Assembly (NCBI RefSeq): GCF_905397435.1
Contig: NZ_CAJPVI010000042.1
Coordinates: forward strand, 16,118-80,117
Length of the DNA: 64,000 nucleotides
Direction: 5' to 3'
From: Cupriavidus numazuensis
Lineage (GTDB): Bacteria; Pseudomonadota; Gammaproteobacteria; Burkholderiales; Burkholderiaceae
Shown: positions 52,153-60,958 of the stretch, one piece after another
Numbering within the stretch: the stretch's first letter is position 1
Layout: every line of letters starts with the position of its first letter
The notes under the pieces: model-generated
Told to the model about the DNA's origin: nothing
The model's input: only the letters and a program-made list of their open reading frames with translations
The model's database searches: none
Position numbers and translations under genes: made by a program

Positions 52153-53094
52153 TCAAGGCGCAGGGACAACCGCGTCCGGCACTTCGCGGTCGGCGGCGCG
52201 CCGCAGGCAGTCGAGCATTGTCGCGACGGCGGAACGATTGATCGAGTCTTCGCGCCAGTACATCGATACCGAGCCAAACCCGGCGAGGCGCAGGGGCACG
52301 ATACGAAGGGCGCCTAGCTCTTCGAGCCGGCGTGCGGTCCGGTGCGAGGCCAGGCCGATCATGTCGCTATTGTTGAGCAGCGTGAGGTTGAGCACCGTGG
52401 AGTTCGATTCCACGCAATCGGCCGGCAACGGCCGCCCGGCGCTGGCAAGCGCCGCTTCGAGCGCATTGCGGATCGGCGTGCCGCGCGGCCAGACGACCCA
52501 GCGGTAGCTTTGCAGCGCCTCCCACGTCACCGTGTCCTGCGTGGCCAGCGGGTGGCGCGGACGTGCCACGAAGTGGATCGGTTCGAGGTACAGCGATTCG
52601 CCAATGGTCTGCGCGTCCTGCAACTCGGGCGCGGATCGCCCCACCACGATGTCCAGCTCATTGTGCGCAAGCTGGTTCATGAGCCGGTCCATGGTCGTTT
52701 CGACCAGCCGAACCTGCGCGCGCGGCATGCGCTGCAGCAGCCGCAGCACGGCCAGCGGCACCGTATCAGCGGCCGACGCGCCAGACGTGCCGACCACCAC
52801 CAGCCCGCTGCCGCCCTCCCGCATGGCCGCCAGGTCGTCGCGCGCCGTGTCTAGCTGTGCGGTAATGCGGCGCGCATGCTCGATCAGCGACTCGCCGTAC
52901 GGTGTCGGTTGCAGCCCGCGCGCCTGGCGCTCGAACAGCGGCAGCCCGATGTCGTCTTCCAGGTCCTTGAGCCATTTGGATAGCCCGGGCTGCGTGGTAT
53001 TGAGCAGCGCGGCCGACTGGCTCATGTTGCCGGTCTCGGCGAGGCTGAGGAGCATCTGCAGGTTGCGCAGGCGCAGGCGCTGGGTCCAGTCCAT
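52153..53094 (-). CDS. LysR-family regulator of the gentisate cluster
   Basis: This 313-residue LysR regulator has an N-terminal helix-turn-helix (RLRNLQMLLSLAETGNMSQSAALLN, in part, then TTQPGLSKWLKDLED) and an effector domain from about 95. It is divergent from the gentisate dioxygenase gene with 141 bp between starts, and a perfect 20-bp palindrome lies directly before its start codon. It is therefore the probable regulator of the 3-hydroxybenzoate/gentisate operon (MhbR-like role). The effector is probably 3-hydroxybenzoate or gentisate, by inference. Confidence 0.92.
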   Translation of the reverse strand: MDWTQRLRLRNLQMLLSLAETGNMSQSAALLNTTQPGLSKWLKDLEDDIGLPLFERQARGLQPTPYGESLIEHARRITAQLDTARDDLAAMREGGSGLVVVGTSGASAADTVPLAVLRLLQRMPRAQVRLVETTMDRLMNQLAHNELDIVVGRSAPELQDAQTIGESLYLEPIHFVARPRHPLATQDTVTWEALQSYRWVVWPRGTPIRNALEAALASAGRPLPADCVESNSTVLNLTLLNNSDMIGLASHRTARRLEELGALRIVPLRLAGFGSVSMYWREDSINRSAVATMLDCLRRAADREVPDAVVPAP

Positions 53095-53113
53095 GTCTGA
53101 TCGCTAAGTTCAC

Positions 53114-53133
53114 CTATACGATGAATCGTATAG
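53114..53133. promoter_or_regulatory. Perfect 20-bp palindrome, LysR recognition site
   Basis: CTATACGAT-GA-ATCGTATAG has two perfect 9-bp arms, 20 bp before the LysR start and about 100 bp before the dioxygenase start. It contains the T-N11-A pattern of LysR sites and is the likely high-affinity recognition site. Confidence 0.78.
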
Positions 53134-53159
53134 ATAAGAGGATTTATTCATTTCAAATC

Positions 53160-53179
53160 TTATATCGCGGGACGTATAA
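53160..53179. promoter_or_regulatory. Second, imperfect site (activation site) before gtdA
   Basis: TTATATCG, 5 bp, CGTATAA is an imperfect relative of the first site, 46 bp away centre to centre and nearer to the dioxygenase gene. A strong recognition site plus a weak activation site is the usual LysR layout. Confidence 0.5.
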
Positions 53180-53235
53180 CTCCAAGCAACAGCCCGGCAA
53201 CACCGCCGGGGAACACAAAAAGCCACGGAGACAGC

Positions 53236-54282
53236 ATGTCCGATCATTCGCCTGATCCCGCCCGCGTCGCGTACTACGAGCGCATCGGCCACAGCCATAT
53301 GACCCCGCTGTGGGAATCGCTCCACAGCCTGGTGCCGCCGCAGCCGCGCCCGCAGATCATCCCGGCCATCTGGAAGTACGACGCGATCCGCCCGCTGGTC
53401 ATGCAGGCCGGCGAGGTCATCAGCGCCGAAGAGGCCGTGCGCCGCGTGCTGATCCTGGAGAACCCCGGGCTGCCCGGCAAGTCGAGCATCACGTCGACGC
53501 TCTACGCCGGCCTGCAGCTGATCCTGCCGGGCGAGATCGCGCCGAGCCATCGCCATACGCAGTCGGCGCTGCGCTTTATCGTGGAAGGCAAGGGTGCCTG
53601 GACCGCCGTCAACGGCGAGCGCACCACCATGCATCCGGGCGACTTCATCATCACGCCGTCGTGGACCTGGCATGACCATGGCAACCCGAGCCTGGAAGAT
53701 GGCGGCGAGCCGGTGGTGTGGCTGGACGGCCTCGATATCCCGCTGGTGCAGCAGTTCGATGCAGGCTTTGCCGAGAACTACCCCGAGTCCCAGCAGCCCG
53801 TGACGCGTCCCGAGGGCGACAGCTTTGCGCGCTTCGGTCAGAACATGGTGCCGGTGCGCCACAAGGTCACCGACCCGACCTCGCCGATCTTCAGCTATCC
53901 GTACGACCGTTCGCGTGAAGCGCTCGACAAGCTTTACCGCAATGGCGAACTCGACGCGTGGGACGGCGTGAAGCTGCGCTACGTGAACCCGGCCACGGGC
54001 GGCTGGCCGATGCCGACCATCGCCACCTTCATGCAGTACCTGCCGGCCGGTTTCCAGGGCAAGACCTATCGGAGCACCGACGCCACCGTCTACAGCGTGG
54101 TGGAAGGCCGCGGCACCGTGCGCATCGGCGATGCGCAGTTCCAGTTCGAGCCGCGCGATGTGTTCGTCGCGCCGTCGTGGGCACCGGTGCAGCTCGGCGC
54201 GATGGAAGACGCCGTGCTGTTCAGCTACTCCGACCGCCCCGTGCTGTCGGCACTGAACCTGCTGCGCGAATCGCGAGCCTGA
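53236..54282 (+). CDS. gtdA: Gentisate 1,2-dioxygenase
   Basis: This 348-residue bicupin Fe(II) enzyme cleaves gentisate between the carboxyl- and hydroxyl-bearing carbons to maleylpyruvate. The N-terminal cupin has PSHRHTQSALRFIVEGKG (metal His-x-His and the later His in TWTWHDHGNP). The C-terminal cupin (about 240-348) has GKTYRSTDATVYSVVEG and lacks the full metal set, as in the family. It is the first gene of the operon, behind the two LysR sites. GGAG-type ribosome site GGAGACAGC precedes the ATG. Confidence 0.96.
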   Translation: MSDHSPDPARVAYYERIGHSHMTPLWESLHSLVPPQPRPQIIPAIWKYDAIRPLVMQAGEVISAEEAVRRVLILENPGLPGKSSITSTLYAGLQLILPGEIAPSHRHTQSALRFIVEGKGAWTAVNGERTTMHPGDFIITPSWTWHDHGNPSLEDGGEPVVWLDGLDIPLVQQFDAGFAENYPESQQPVTRPEGDSFARFGQNMVPVRHKVTDPTSPIFSYPYDRSREALDKLYRNGELDAWDGVKLRYVNPATGGWPMPTIATFMQYLPAGFQGKTYRSTDATVYSVVEGRGTVRIGDAQFQFEPRDVFVAPSWAPVQLGAMEDAVLFSYSDRPVLSALNLLRESRA

Positions 54283-54380
54283 GCCCCTTTTCAACCCGTT
54301 TCATCCGAATTCATATGCCCGGGTGCGCGCATGGCGCGGCACCCCGGTCCCGCACACCCTTCTGACTGACTGAGCCGACC

Positions 54381-55079
54381 ATGTCCTACGTCTTCACGCC
54401 CCCCGCCACCGTCGCCATTCCCGTTGCCGGCACCGATGACCAGTTCGCCGTGCGCCGCGTCTACTGCGTCGGCCGCAACTATGCCGCCCATGCACGCGAA
54501 ATGGGCTTCGACCCCGATCGCGAGCCCCCGTTCTTCTTCTGCAAGCCCGCCGATGCCATCGTGCCCGTGGCCGACGGCCAGACGCTGGAACTGCCCTACC
54601 CCGTGCAGACGCAGAACTACCACTACGAAGCCGAGCTGGTCGCGGTGATCGGCAAGGCCGGTTCCGACATTCCGGTCGAGCAGGCGCTGGAGCACGTGTG
54701 GGGCTACGCCGTGGGCCTCGACATGACGCGCCGCGACCTGCAGATGAAGATGCGCGAAATGGGCCGTCCGTGGGAAATCGGCAAGGCCTTCGACGCCTCG
54801 GCGCCGGTCGCGCCGATCCATCGCGCCGCCGATATCGGCCACCCGCAGGAAGCTGCCCTCTGGCTGACCGTCAACGGTGAAGACAAGCAGCGCAGCAACG
54901 TCACGCACCTGATCTGGTCGGTGGCCGAAACGGTCGCTTACCTGTCGCAGTTCTTCCGCCTGGAACCGGGCGATGTGATCTTCACCGGTACCCCGGAAGG
55001 CGTGGGTGCGGTCAAGGCCGGCGACACCATGGTGACCGGCGTCGACGGCCTCGGCGAACTCAAGGTCCGCGTGGTCTGA
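54381..55079 (+). CDS. nagK: Fumarylpyruvate hydrolase (FAH family)
   Basis: This 232-residue FAH-family hydrolase splits fumarylpyruvate into fumarate and pyruvate. It has the start of the fold in VGRNYAAHAREMGF and the metal-binding Glu/Asp residues in NYHYEAELVAVIGK and GLDMTRRDLQ. TGTPEGVGAVKAGD is the C-terminal signature. Its place between gentisate dioxygenase and maleylpyruvate isomerase fixes the substrate. The 98-bp gap to gtdA contains no terminator. Confidence 0.94.
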   Translation: MSYVFTPPATVAIPVAGTDDQFAVRRVYCVGRNYAAHAREMGFDPDREPPFFFCKPADAIVPVADGQTLELPYPVQTQNYHYEAELVAVIGKAGSDIPVEQALEHVWGYAVGLDMTRRDLQMKMREMGRPWEIGKAFDASAPVAPIHRAADIGHPQEAALWLTVNGEDKQRSNVTHLIWSVAETVAYLSQFFRLEPGDVIFTGTPEGVGAVKAGDTMVTGVDGLGELKVRVV

Positions 55080-55108
55080 TATCCACGCCGGTAAGCAGCG
55101 AAGCCATC

Positions 55109-55750
55109 ATGCAGCTCTATAGTTTCTTCAACAGCTCCACGTCCTACCGCGTGCGCATTGCGCTGGCGCTCAAGGGCCTGCCGTTCGAGTATCTGCCGGT
55201 CAACATCCGCACCGGCCAGCACCGCGAGGCGGAGTACGTACAGGGCATCAACCCGTCCGCCTGCGTGCCCGCGCTGGTGGATGGCGATTTCACGCTCGGA
55301 CAGTCGCTCGCGATCATGGATTACCTCGACGCGCACTACCCGGAACCGCGCCTGCTGCCGCAGGACGCGGAGCCGCGTGCGCGCGTGCTGGAACTGACCA
55401 GCCTGATCGCCTGCGACATCCATCCGGTCAACAACCTGCGCGTGCTGCGCTACCTGCAGGATGTGCTCAAGGTGACGCCGGAACAGAAGGATGCCTGGTA
55501 CCGCCACTGGGTCGACGAAGGCATGGCCGGTGTGGAACGCCTGCTCGCGCTGCACGGCAAGGGCCCGTGGTGTTTCGGTGACAAGCCGACATTGGCCGAC
55601 GTCACGCTGGTGCCGCAGATCGCCAACGCGCAGCGCGTGGGCTGCGACCTTTCGCCCTACCCGCGCGCCATGGCGGTCTATGCGCATGCCACGGCGCACC
55701 CCGCCTTTGCCAAGGCTGCGCCCACGCAGCAACCCGATTACACGGCCTGA
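55109..55750 (+). CDS. nagL: Maleylpyruvate isomerase (zeta-class GST)
   Basis: This 213-residue glutathione-dependent isomerase converts maleylpyruvate to fumarylpyruvate. It has the zeta-GST active-site motif SSTSYRVRIALALKG at residues 8-22, then GINPSACVPALVDGDFTLGQSLAI and the C-terminal helical domain with DKPTLADVTLVPQIANAQR. By sequence it could also be a maleylacetoacetate isomerase, but the gentisate context decides. It lies 29 bp after nagK and 26 bp before the hydroxylase. Confidence 0.94.
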   Translation: MQLYSFFNSSTSYRVRIALALKGLPFEYLPVNIRTGQHREAEYVQGINPSACVPALVDGDFTLGQSLAIMDYLDAHYPEPRLLPQDAEPRARVLELTSLIACDIHPVNNLRVLRYLQDVLKVTPEQKDAWYRHWVDEGMAGVERLLALHGKGPWCFGDKPTLADVTLVPQIANAQRVGCDLSPYPRAMAVYAHATAHPAFAKAAPTQQPDYTA

Positions 55751-55776
55751 TTCGCTGACCCGGCCAGGAGACAAGC

Positions 55777-56991
55777 ATGAACACATCACAAGACACGGGC
55801 CGCAAGGTTCTGATCATCGGCGGCGGCATCGGCGGGCTGGCAGCGGCGCTGGCGCTCGCGCGCAAGGGCATCCGCATCGAACTGCTGGAACAGGCCGAGC
55901 AGATCGGCGAGATCGGCGCCGGCATCCAGCTCGCAGCCAATGCGTTCGCAGCCATGGATGCGCTCGGCGTGGGCGAAGCCGCGCGCGGCCGTGCCGTCTT
56001 TACGGACTACCTGAGCCTGCGCGATGCAATCGACACGCATGAGATTGCGCGCGTCGATGTCGGCACGCCCTACCGCGAACGCTTCGGCAACCCGTATGCG
56101 GTGATTCACCGCGCGGACATCCACCTGTCGATTCTCGAAGCGGTGAAGGATCATCCGCTGATCAGCTTCCGTACCGCCACGCGCGTCGAGAAGCTCGAAC
56201 AGGACGAGCGCGGCGTCACCGTCATTGACCAGCGCGGCGAGCGCCACCAGGCCGATGCCGTGGTCGGCTGCGACGGCGTCAAGTCCGCGATCCGCGACGC
56301 GCTGATCGGCGATGCGCCGCGCGTGACCGGCCACGTGGTGTATCGCGCGGTCGTCGAAGTCGAAAACATGCCGAAGGACTTGCAGGTCAACGCACCGGTG
56401 GTGTGGGCCGGTCCGAACTGCCACCTCGTGCACTACCCGCTGCGCGGCGGCCAGCAATACAACCTGGTCGTGACCTTCCACAGCCGCGAGCAGGAAACCT
56501 GGGGCGTGCGCGAAGGCAGCAAGGAAGAGGTGCTGTCTTACTTCGACGGCATCCACGCCCTGCCGCACCAGATGCTGGACCGCCCGACGTCGTGGAAGCG
56601 CTGGGCCACCGCCGACCGCGACCCGGTCGAGCGCTGGAGCTTCGGCCGCGCGACCATCCTCGGCGATGCCGCGCATCCGATGACCCAGTACGTCGCGCAG
56701 GGCGCTTGCCAGGCACTCGAGGACGCCGTCACATTGGGCGCCGCGGTGGAAGCCGCGGGCAATGACTTCGAGGCCGCATTCAAGCTGTACGAACAAGCCC
56801 GCATCCCCCGCACCGCACGCGTGCTCTACGCGGCGCGCGACATGGGCCGCGTGTACCACGCCAAGGGCGTGGACCGCATGGTGCGCAACTCGCTGTGGAC
56901 GGGCCGCACGCAGACCCAGTTCTACGACGCCCTGCAATGGCTGCACGGCTGGCGCGCCGAGCGCTGCCTGAGCACGACGCCCTGGCTCTGA
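55777..56991 (+). CDS. 3-Hydroxybenzoate 6-monooxygenase
   Basis: This 404-residue FAD aromatic hydroxylase (group A) converts 3-hydroxybenzoate to gentisate with NADH and O2. FAD motifs are IIGGGIGGLAAALALARKGI (11-30), the DG motif VVGCDGVKSAIR, and GDAAHPMTQYVAQGACQALEDA. AGGAGACAAGC precedes the ATG. The sequence is also compatible with salicylate 5-hydroxylase-like or 6-hydroxynicotinate enzymes. The gentisate genes make 3-hydroxybenzoate 6-hydroxylation (NagX/MhbM role) the best call. Confidence 0.92.
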   Translation: MNTSQDTGRKVLIIGGGIGGLAAALALARKGIRIELLEQAEQIGEIGAGIQLAANAFAAMDALGVGEAARGRAVFTDYLSLRDAIDTHEIARVDVGTPYRERFGNPYAVIHRADIHLSILEAVKDHPLISFRTATRVEKLEQDERGVTVIDQRGERHQADAVVGCDGVKSAIRDALIGDAPRVTGHVVYRAVVEVENMPKDLQVNAPVVWAGPNCHLVHYPLRGGQQYNLVVTFHSREQETWGVREGSKEEVLSYFDGIHALPHQMLDRPTSWKRWATADRDPVERWSFGRATILGDAAHPMTQYVAQGACQALEDAVTLGAAVEAAGNDFEAAFKLYEQARIPRTARVLYAARDMGRVYHAKGVDRMVRNSLWTGRTQTQFYDALQWLHGWRAERCLSTTPWL

Positions 56992-57012
56992 GGTTCGATA
57001 GCTGCTTGGCTG

Positions 57013-57142
57013 CTCCCCTCTCCCATTTATGGGAGAGGGGTTGGGGGAGAGGGCAGGAGCCGCCACGAAGTAACCGTCTTCGCCATTGCGAACGCCTGCC
57101 CTCTCCCCCGCCCCTCTCCCGCAAGCGGGAGAGGGGAGATAC
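57013..57142. repeat. REP-like pair of GGGAGAGG hairpins
   Basis: Two GC-rich hairpins (CCCCTCTCCC-ATTTAT-GGGAGAGGGG and CCCCTCTCCC-GCAAGC-GGGAGAGGGG) lie about 95 bp apart in inverted arrangement. Their inner flanks TTGGGGGAGAGGGCAGG and CCTGCCCTCTCCCCC also pair. It looks like a BIME-type repeat. It sits between the hydroxylase and transporter genes and may reduce read-through or stabilise the upstream message. Confidence 0.85.
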
Positions 57143-57253
57143 CTCGGTTCATCTTGTAAGTCTTTCGAAGTAGTGACACTTGATGGCACTGGCAGCAAGC
57201 GCCGCCAGTGGCCATCGTTCGCCCCGAAACAGGCAACGAGGAGGAGACAACCC

Positions 57254-58597
57254 ATGCCTGCCAGCCAGACCATCAATATTTCCGCGTTCATCGACCGCCA
57301 GCCGCTCTCGGCCTTCCAGGTCATGATCGTGGCGCTGTGCTTCCTGATCGTTGCGATCGACGGCTTCGATACCGCCGCCATCGGCTTCATCGCGCCGGCC
57401 ATCCGTGCCGAATGGCAGCTCACGCCCGCGCATCTGGCGCCGCTGTTCGGCGCGGGCCTTGCCGGCCTGATGGCTGGCGCGTTCCTGTTCGGCCCGCTCG
57501 CCGACCGCTTCGGCCGCAAGAGCGTGCTCGTGTTTTCGGTGCTGTTCTTCGGCGCGGCAAGCCTCGCATCGGCATGGTCCGGCGAGCTGTGGGAACTGAT
57601 TGCGCTGCGCTTCCTGACCGGCCTTGGACTCGGCGGTGCCATGCCCAACACCATCACGCTGACGTCCGAGTTCTGCCCGGAGAAGCGCCGCTCGTTCCTG
57701 GTCACGACCATGTTCTGCGGCTTCACGCTCGGCTCGGCGCTCGGCGGTCTCGCTTCGGCAGGCTTGATCGAAGCCTATGGCTGGCGCTCGGTGCTCGTGG
57801 TCGGCGGCGTGCTGCCGCTGGCGCTCACGGTACTGCTGGCCGTGCTGCTGCCGGAATCGGTGCGCTACCTGGTGATGGCCGGACGCGCGCCGGAACGCAT
57901 CGCCGCGACGCTGCGGCGCATTGCCCCGCAGGCCGACCTTGATGGCGCCACATTCACGGTGTCGGAATCCCGCAGCACCAGCTCGCCAGTACGTCACCTG
58001 TTCAAGCCGGAGCTTGTACGCGGCACGCTGCTGTTCTGGCTGACGTTCTTCATGAGCCTGCTGGTGATCTACCTGCTGTCGAGCTGGCTGCCGACGCTGC
58101 TGCGAGGCACCGGTTTGTCGCTGCGTACCGCGGCGCTGGTCACCACCATGTTCCAGGTTGGCGGCACGCTCGGCGCGATTGTGTTGGGCTGGCTGATGGA
58201 CCGCTTCAATCCGCACTACGTGCTGGCGATCAGCTACGCGCTGGCCGGTGTGTTCGTCGCCGCGATCGGCAGCCTGGCCGATACGCCGATGCTGGCAGGT
58301 GCCGCGGTATTCCTTGCGGGCTTCTGCATCTCGGGTTCGCAGGTCGGCGCCAACGCATTGTCGGCCGGCTTCTACCCGACCGATTGCCGGGCGACCGGCG
58401 TGAGCTGGGCCAACGGCGTCGGCCGGATGGGCTCGGTGGTGGGCTCGGTGGGCGGCGCGACCATGCTGTCGATGGGCCTGAGCATGCCTACGCTGTTCGC
58501 GCTGATCGGCATCCCCGCTCTGCTGGCGGGCGGCACTATGCTGTCGCTGGGGCTGGCACGCCGCGCACATACACGGCAGGAACTCGCCGCGAGCTGA
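57254..58597 (+). CDS. MFS transporter, aromatic acid:H+ symporter family
   Basis: This 447-residue permease has twelve membrane helices of the AAHS family (PcaK/BenK/MhbT). It has DGFDTAAIGFIAPAI in helix 1, the loop 2-3 motif GPLADRFGRKSVL, and the loop 8-9 counterpart GWLMDRFNPHYVL. It would import 3-hydroxybenzoate or gentisate with protons. GAGGAGAC precedes the ATG at 57254. It is last in the gentisate operon after the REP-like hairpins, and convergent with the exporter genes (12 bp apart). Confidence 0.93.
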   Translation: MPASQTINISAFIDRQPLSAFQVMIVALCFLIVAIDGFDTAAIGFIAPAIRAEWQLTPAHLAPLFGAGLAGLMAGAFLFGPLADRFGRKSVLVFSVLFFGAASLASAWSGELWELIALRFLTGLGLGGAMPNTITLTSEFCPEKRRSFLVTTMFCGFTLGSALGGLASAGLIEAYGWRSVLVVGGVLPLALTVLLAVLLPESVRYLVMAGRAPERIAATLRRIAPQADLDGATFTVSESRSTSSPVRHLFKPELVRGTLLFWLTFFMSLLVIYLLSSWLPTLLRGTGLSLRTAALVTTMFQVGGTLGAIVLGWLMDRFNPHYVLAISYALAGVFVAAIGSLADTPMLAGAAVFLAGFCISGSQVGANALSAGFYPTDCRATGVSWANGVGRMGSVVGSVGGATMLSMGLSMPTLFALIGIPALLAGGTMLSLGLARRAHTRQELAAS

Positions 58598-58609
58598 CGC
58601 GCACCGGCG

Positions 58610-59776
58610 TCAGCGTGCCCGCAGCGCATCGACGATGTTCATGCGGGCCGCGCGCAACGCCGGCAGGAAACCGCCGATCAGCCCCATCGCCATCGAGAAC
58701 AACAAGGTCCTGACCACGACGCCCGGCGTCAGGATGAAGCGGAACGACAGATCGGCGAAGGTCTGGAAGTTGGTGGTCGAAAATGAAGCGAACTGCATCA
58801 GCGCGGCACAGCAAAGCCCAGCCACGCCACCGACGAGCCCCAGTAGCAGCGCCTCGACCAGGAACGCGGCCAGCACGTTGGTGCGTCGGAAGCCCAGCGC
58901 ACGCAACGTGCCAATTTCCGCGACGCGGTTCGCCACCGACGCGTACATCGTGATCATGGCGCCGATCATCGCAGCGATCGAGAAAATCGTGGTCAGCGTC
59001 AGGCCCAGGATGTTGATGAACGTCGACAGCGCCTTGGACTGGTCGCTGTAGAAGGTCTGCTCGAGCTTGGCCTCGTTGGCCAGGCGCGGATCCACGTCGA
59101 TGTCGGCGCGCAGCCGCGCGAACGCGTCGGGCCGCGTCAGCCGCACCACCATCGACGAATAGCTGCTGCGGCGGAACGATTGCATGAGCTGGTCGGCATC
59201 GCCCCATATCTCTGAATCAAAGCCGCTGCCGCCTGCGTCGAATACGCCGACGATGGTCCAGTCGCGTTGGGCAAAGCGCAATCGCCCGCCGAGCTGCGCG
59301 CCCGTAAAGCCGCCGGCCACGCTACTGCCGACGATAATCTCCGATGATCCGGGCCGGAACGTGCGTCCCGACACCAGCCGGATCTGCGGCCGCAATGCCA
59401 AACCCTTCGGCGACACCCCGCGGATCACCACGTTGGACGGCGTGTCCGAGCCGCGCTTGTTCAGCGAAATCAGCACCACGGCTTCCTTCGACGCCATCGG
59501 GCGGCCGTTGCCGTCCATCGCGACCGATGGATGCATCTCCATGATGCTGGCCTGGTCGCGGCTGATCGCGCTCTGCACTTCGGTCTCCGCGCCCTTGCGG
59601 ATCATGACGACGTTGTCCCGCTCACCGGTGGTGACCAGCGTGCGCTTGAGGCCCGCATCGAGCATCAGCATGGTGGCAAACACGAACACCACGAGCCCGA
59701 GGCCACCTGCCGTCAGCGCCGTGGTCAGCCGCCGGGCCCACAGGTTGCGCGCGATGTAACTGAGCGGGATCGCCAT
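58610..59776 (-). CDS. FtsX/MacB-type ABC transporter permease (second)
   Basis: This 388-residue membrane protein has an N-terminal helix (ALTAGGLGLVVFVFATMLML) and a periplasmic MacB-like domain of about 200 residues. Three C-terminal helices follow with the FtsX signature (IAAMIGAMITMYASVANRVAEIGTLRALGFRR). It pairs with the upstream permease to form a heterodimer. The start MAIPLSYIARN at 59776 follows the first permease by 8 bp. The frame is open much further upstream, but only as overlap. Confidence 0.9.
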   Translation of the reverse strand: MAIPLSYIARNLWARRLTTALTAGGLGLVVFVFATMLMLDAGLKRTLVTTGERDNVVMIRKGAETEVQSAISRDQASIMEMHPSVAMDGNGRPMASKEAVVLISLNKRGSDTPSNVVIRGVSPKGLALRPQIRLVSGRTFRPGSSEIIVGSSVAGGFTGAQLGGRLRFAQRDWTIVGVFDAGGSGFDSEIWGDADQLMQSFRRSSYSSMVVRLTRPDAFARLRADIDVDPRLANEAKLEQTFYSDQSKALSTFINILGLTLTTIFSIAAMIGAMITMYASVANRVAEIGTLRALGFRRTNVLAAFLVEALLLGLVGGVAGLCCAALMQFASFSTTNFQTFADLSFRFILTPGVVVRTLLFSMAMGLIGGFLPALRAARMNIVDALRAR

Positions 59777-59784
59777 GTGAATCC

Positions 59785-60939
59785 CTAGCCGATCGCCCGC
59801 AGGCCCTCGACGATGCGCACGCGTGCCGCCTGCACGGCCGGCACCACCGCGGCGAACAGCGCCACCACCAGCGCGCAGGCCGCCTGCATCCCCATTGTTT
59901 CGTGCGACACCGTGAACACGGGGAACACGCCACCCACCGCCTGCTTGAACATCGCAGCCATCGGCGGCGTGGCGAGCATGCCGATGCCGCCACCCACGAG
60001 GCAGATGAATATCGATTCGCCGAACATCAGCAGCGCCAGGAAGCCAGGCCCGAAGCCGAGCGCCTTGAGCGTTGCGTATTCCACCGTGCGTTCGCGCGCA
60101 CTCATGGCCATCGCATTGGCCATCACCGCCATGATGATCAGGATTACCACGTACGACACCACGCGGATCGCCGCGATGATCTGGTTCGACATCGCCACGA
60201 AGCCCAGCTGGAACGCCTGCTCGGTCTCTGTCAGCGTCTCGGCCAGAGAGTTGTGGAATACGGCGTCCACGTTGCGCGAAATCGCGGCGGCGTTGTCCGG
60301 GTTGTCGATACCGAGGATGTAGACGCCGACCTGGTCGGCCTGCTTCGGAGAGCGCTTGCGCACCGTCTCGTTCAGGTATTCCCAATGGAACACCATGTGG
60401 CGCGTGATGGTGCTTTCATCGCGGCCTTCCATGATTCCGCGCACGATGAACTCCCACGTGCCCGGGTAGATCGTGCCCTTGATCGGCAGCACGTCGCCGA
60501 CCTTGAAACCATACTGGTCCGCGAGCTGCCGCCCAATCAGCGCGCCCTTGCGGTCGCGCTGATAGTCGGCACGCTGCTGCGCCGTGACGACGAATTCCGG
60601 GTACAGGTCGAGATAATTGTCCGAAACCGCGAACTGGGCAAAGAAATTCTTCGGGTCACGATAGACGCCACCGAACCAGTTGGAACGCGACACCACCGTC
60701 ACGCCGTCCACGCCGCGGATGCGGTTCTCATAGCTGAGCGGCAGCGGGAACACCAGCGAGATGGCATTGCGCGTCACGAGCCGCCCGCTGGAAGCCGCGG
60801 CCGCGCCCGCGTACCAAGCGTCGACCACAGTCTGCAGCAATCCGTAGGCCAGCACCGCCACGACCAGCCCCGTCACGGTCAGCACCGTGCGCAGCTTGTG
60901 GCGCAGCGCGTTGCGGGCGATCAGCTTCAGCACGAACAT
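59785..60939 (-). CDS. FtsX/MacB-type ABC transporter permease (first)
   Basis: This permease of about 384 residues has the same layout: an N-terminal helix (LRTVLTVTGLVVAVLAYGLLQ), a periplasmic domain, and a C-terminal trio with SARERTVEYATLKALGFGP. It is clearly a paralogue of its downstream neighbour. Start ATG 60939 is chosen; GTG 60948 is in frame. The ATPase gene ends 20 bp upstream. With a separate ATPase and an adaptor it forms a MacAB-like mechanotransmission exporter of unknown cargo. Confidence 0.9.
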   Translation of the reverse strand: MFVLKLIARNALRHKLRTVLTVTGLVVAVLAYGLLQTVVDAWYAGAAAASSGRLVTRNAISLVFPLPLSYENRIRGVDGVTVVSRSNWFGGVYRDPKNFFAQFAVSDNYLDLYPEFVVTAQQRADYQRDRKGALIGRQLADQYGFKVGDVLPIKGTIYPGTWEFIVRGIMEGRDESTITRHMVFHWEYLNETVRKRSPKQADQVGVYILGIDNPDNAAAISRNVDAVFHNSLAETLTETEQAFQLGFVAMSNQIIAAIRVVSYVVILIIMAVMANAMAMSARERTVEYATLKALGFGPGFLALLMFGESIFICLVGGGIGMLATPPMAAMFKQAVGGVFPVFTVSHETMGMQAACALVVALFAAVVPAVQAARVRIVEGLRAIG

Positions 60940-60958
60940 GGCGTGCACTCAGTGCGGT

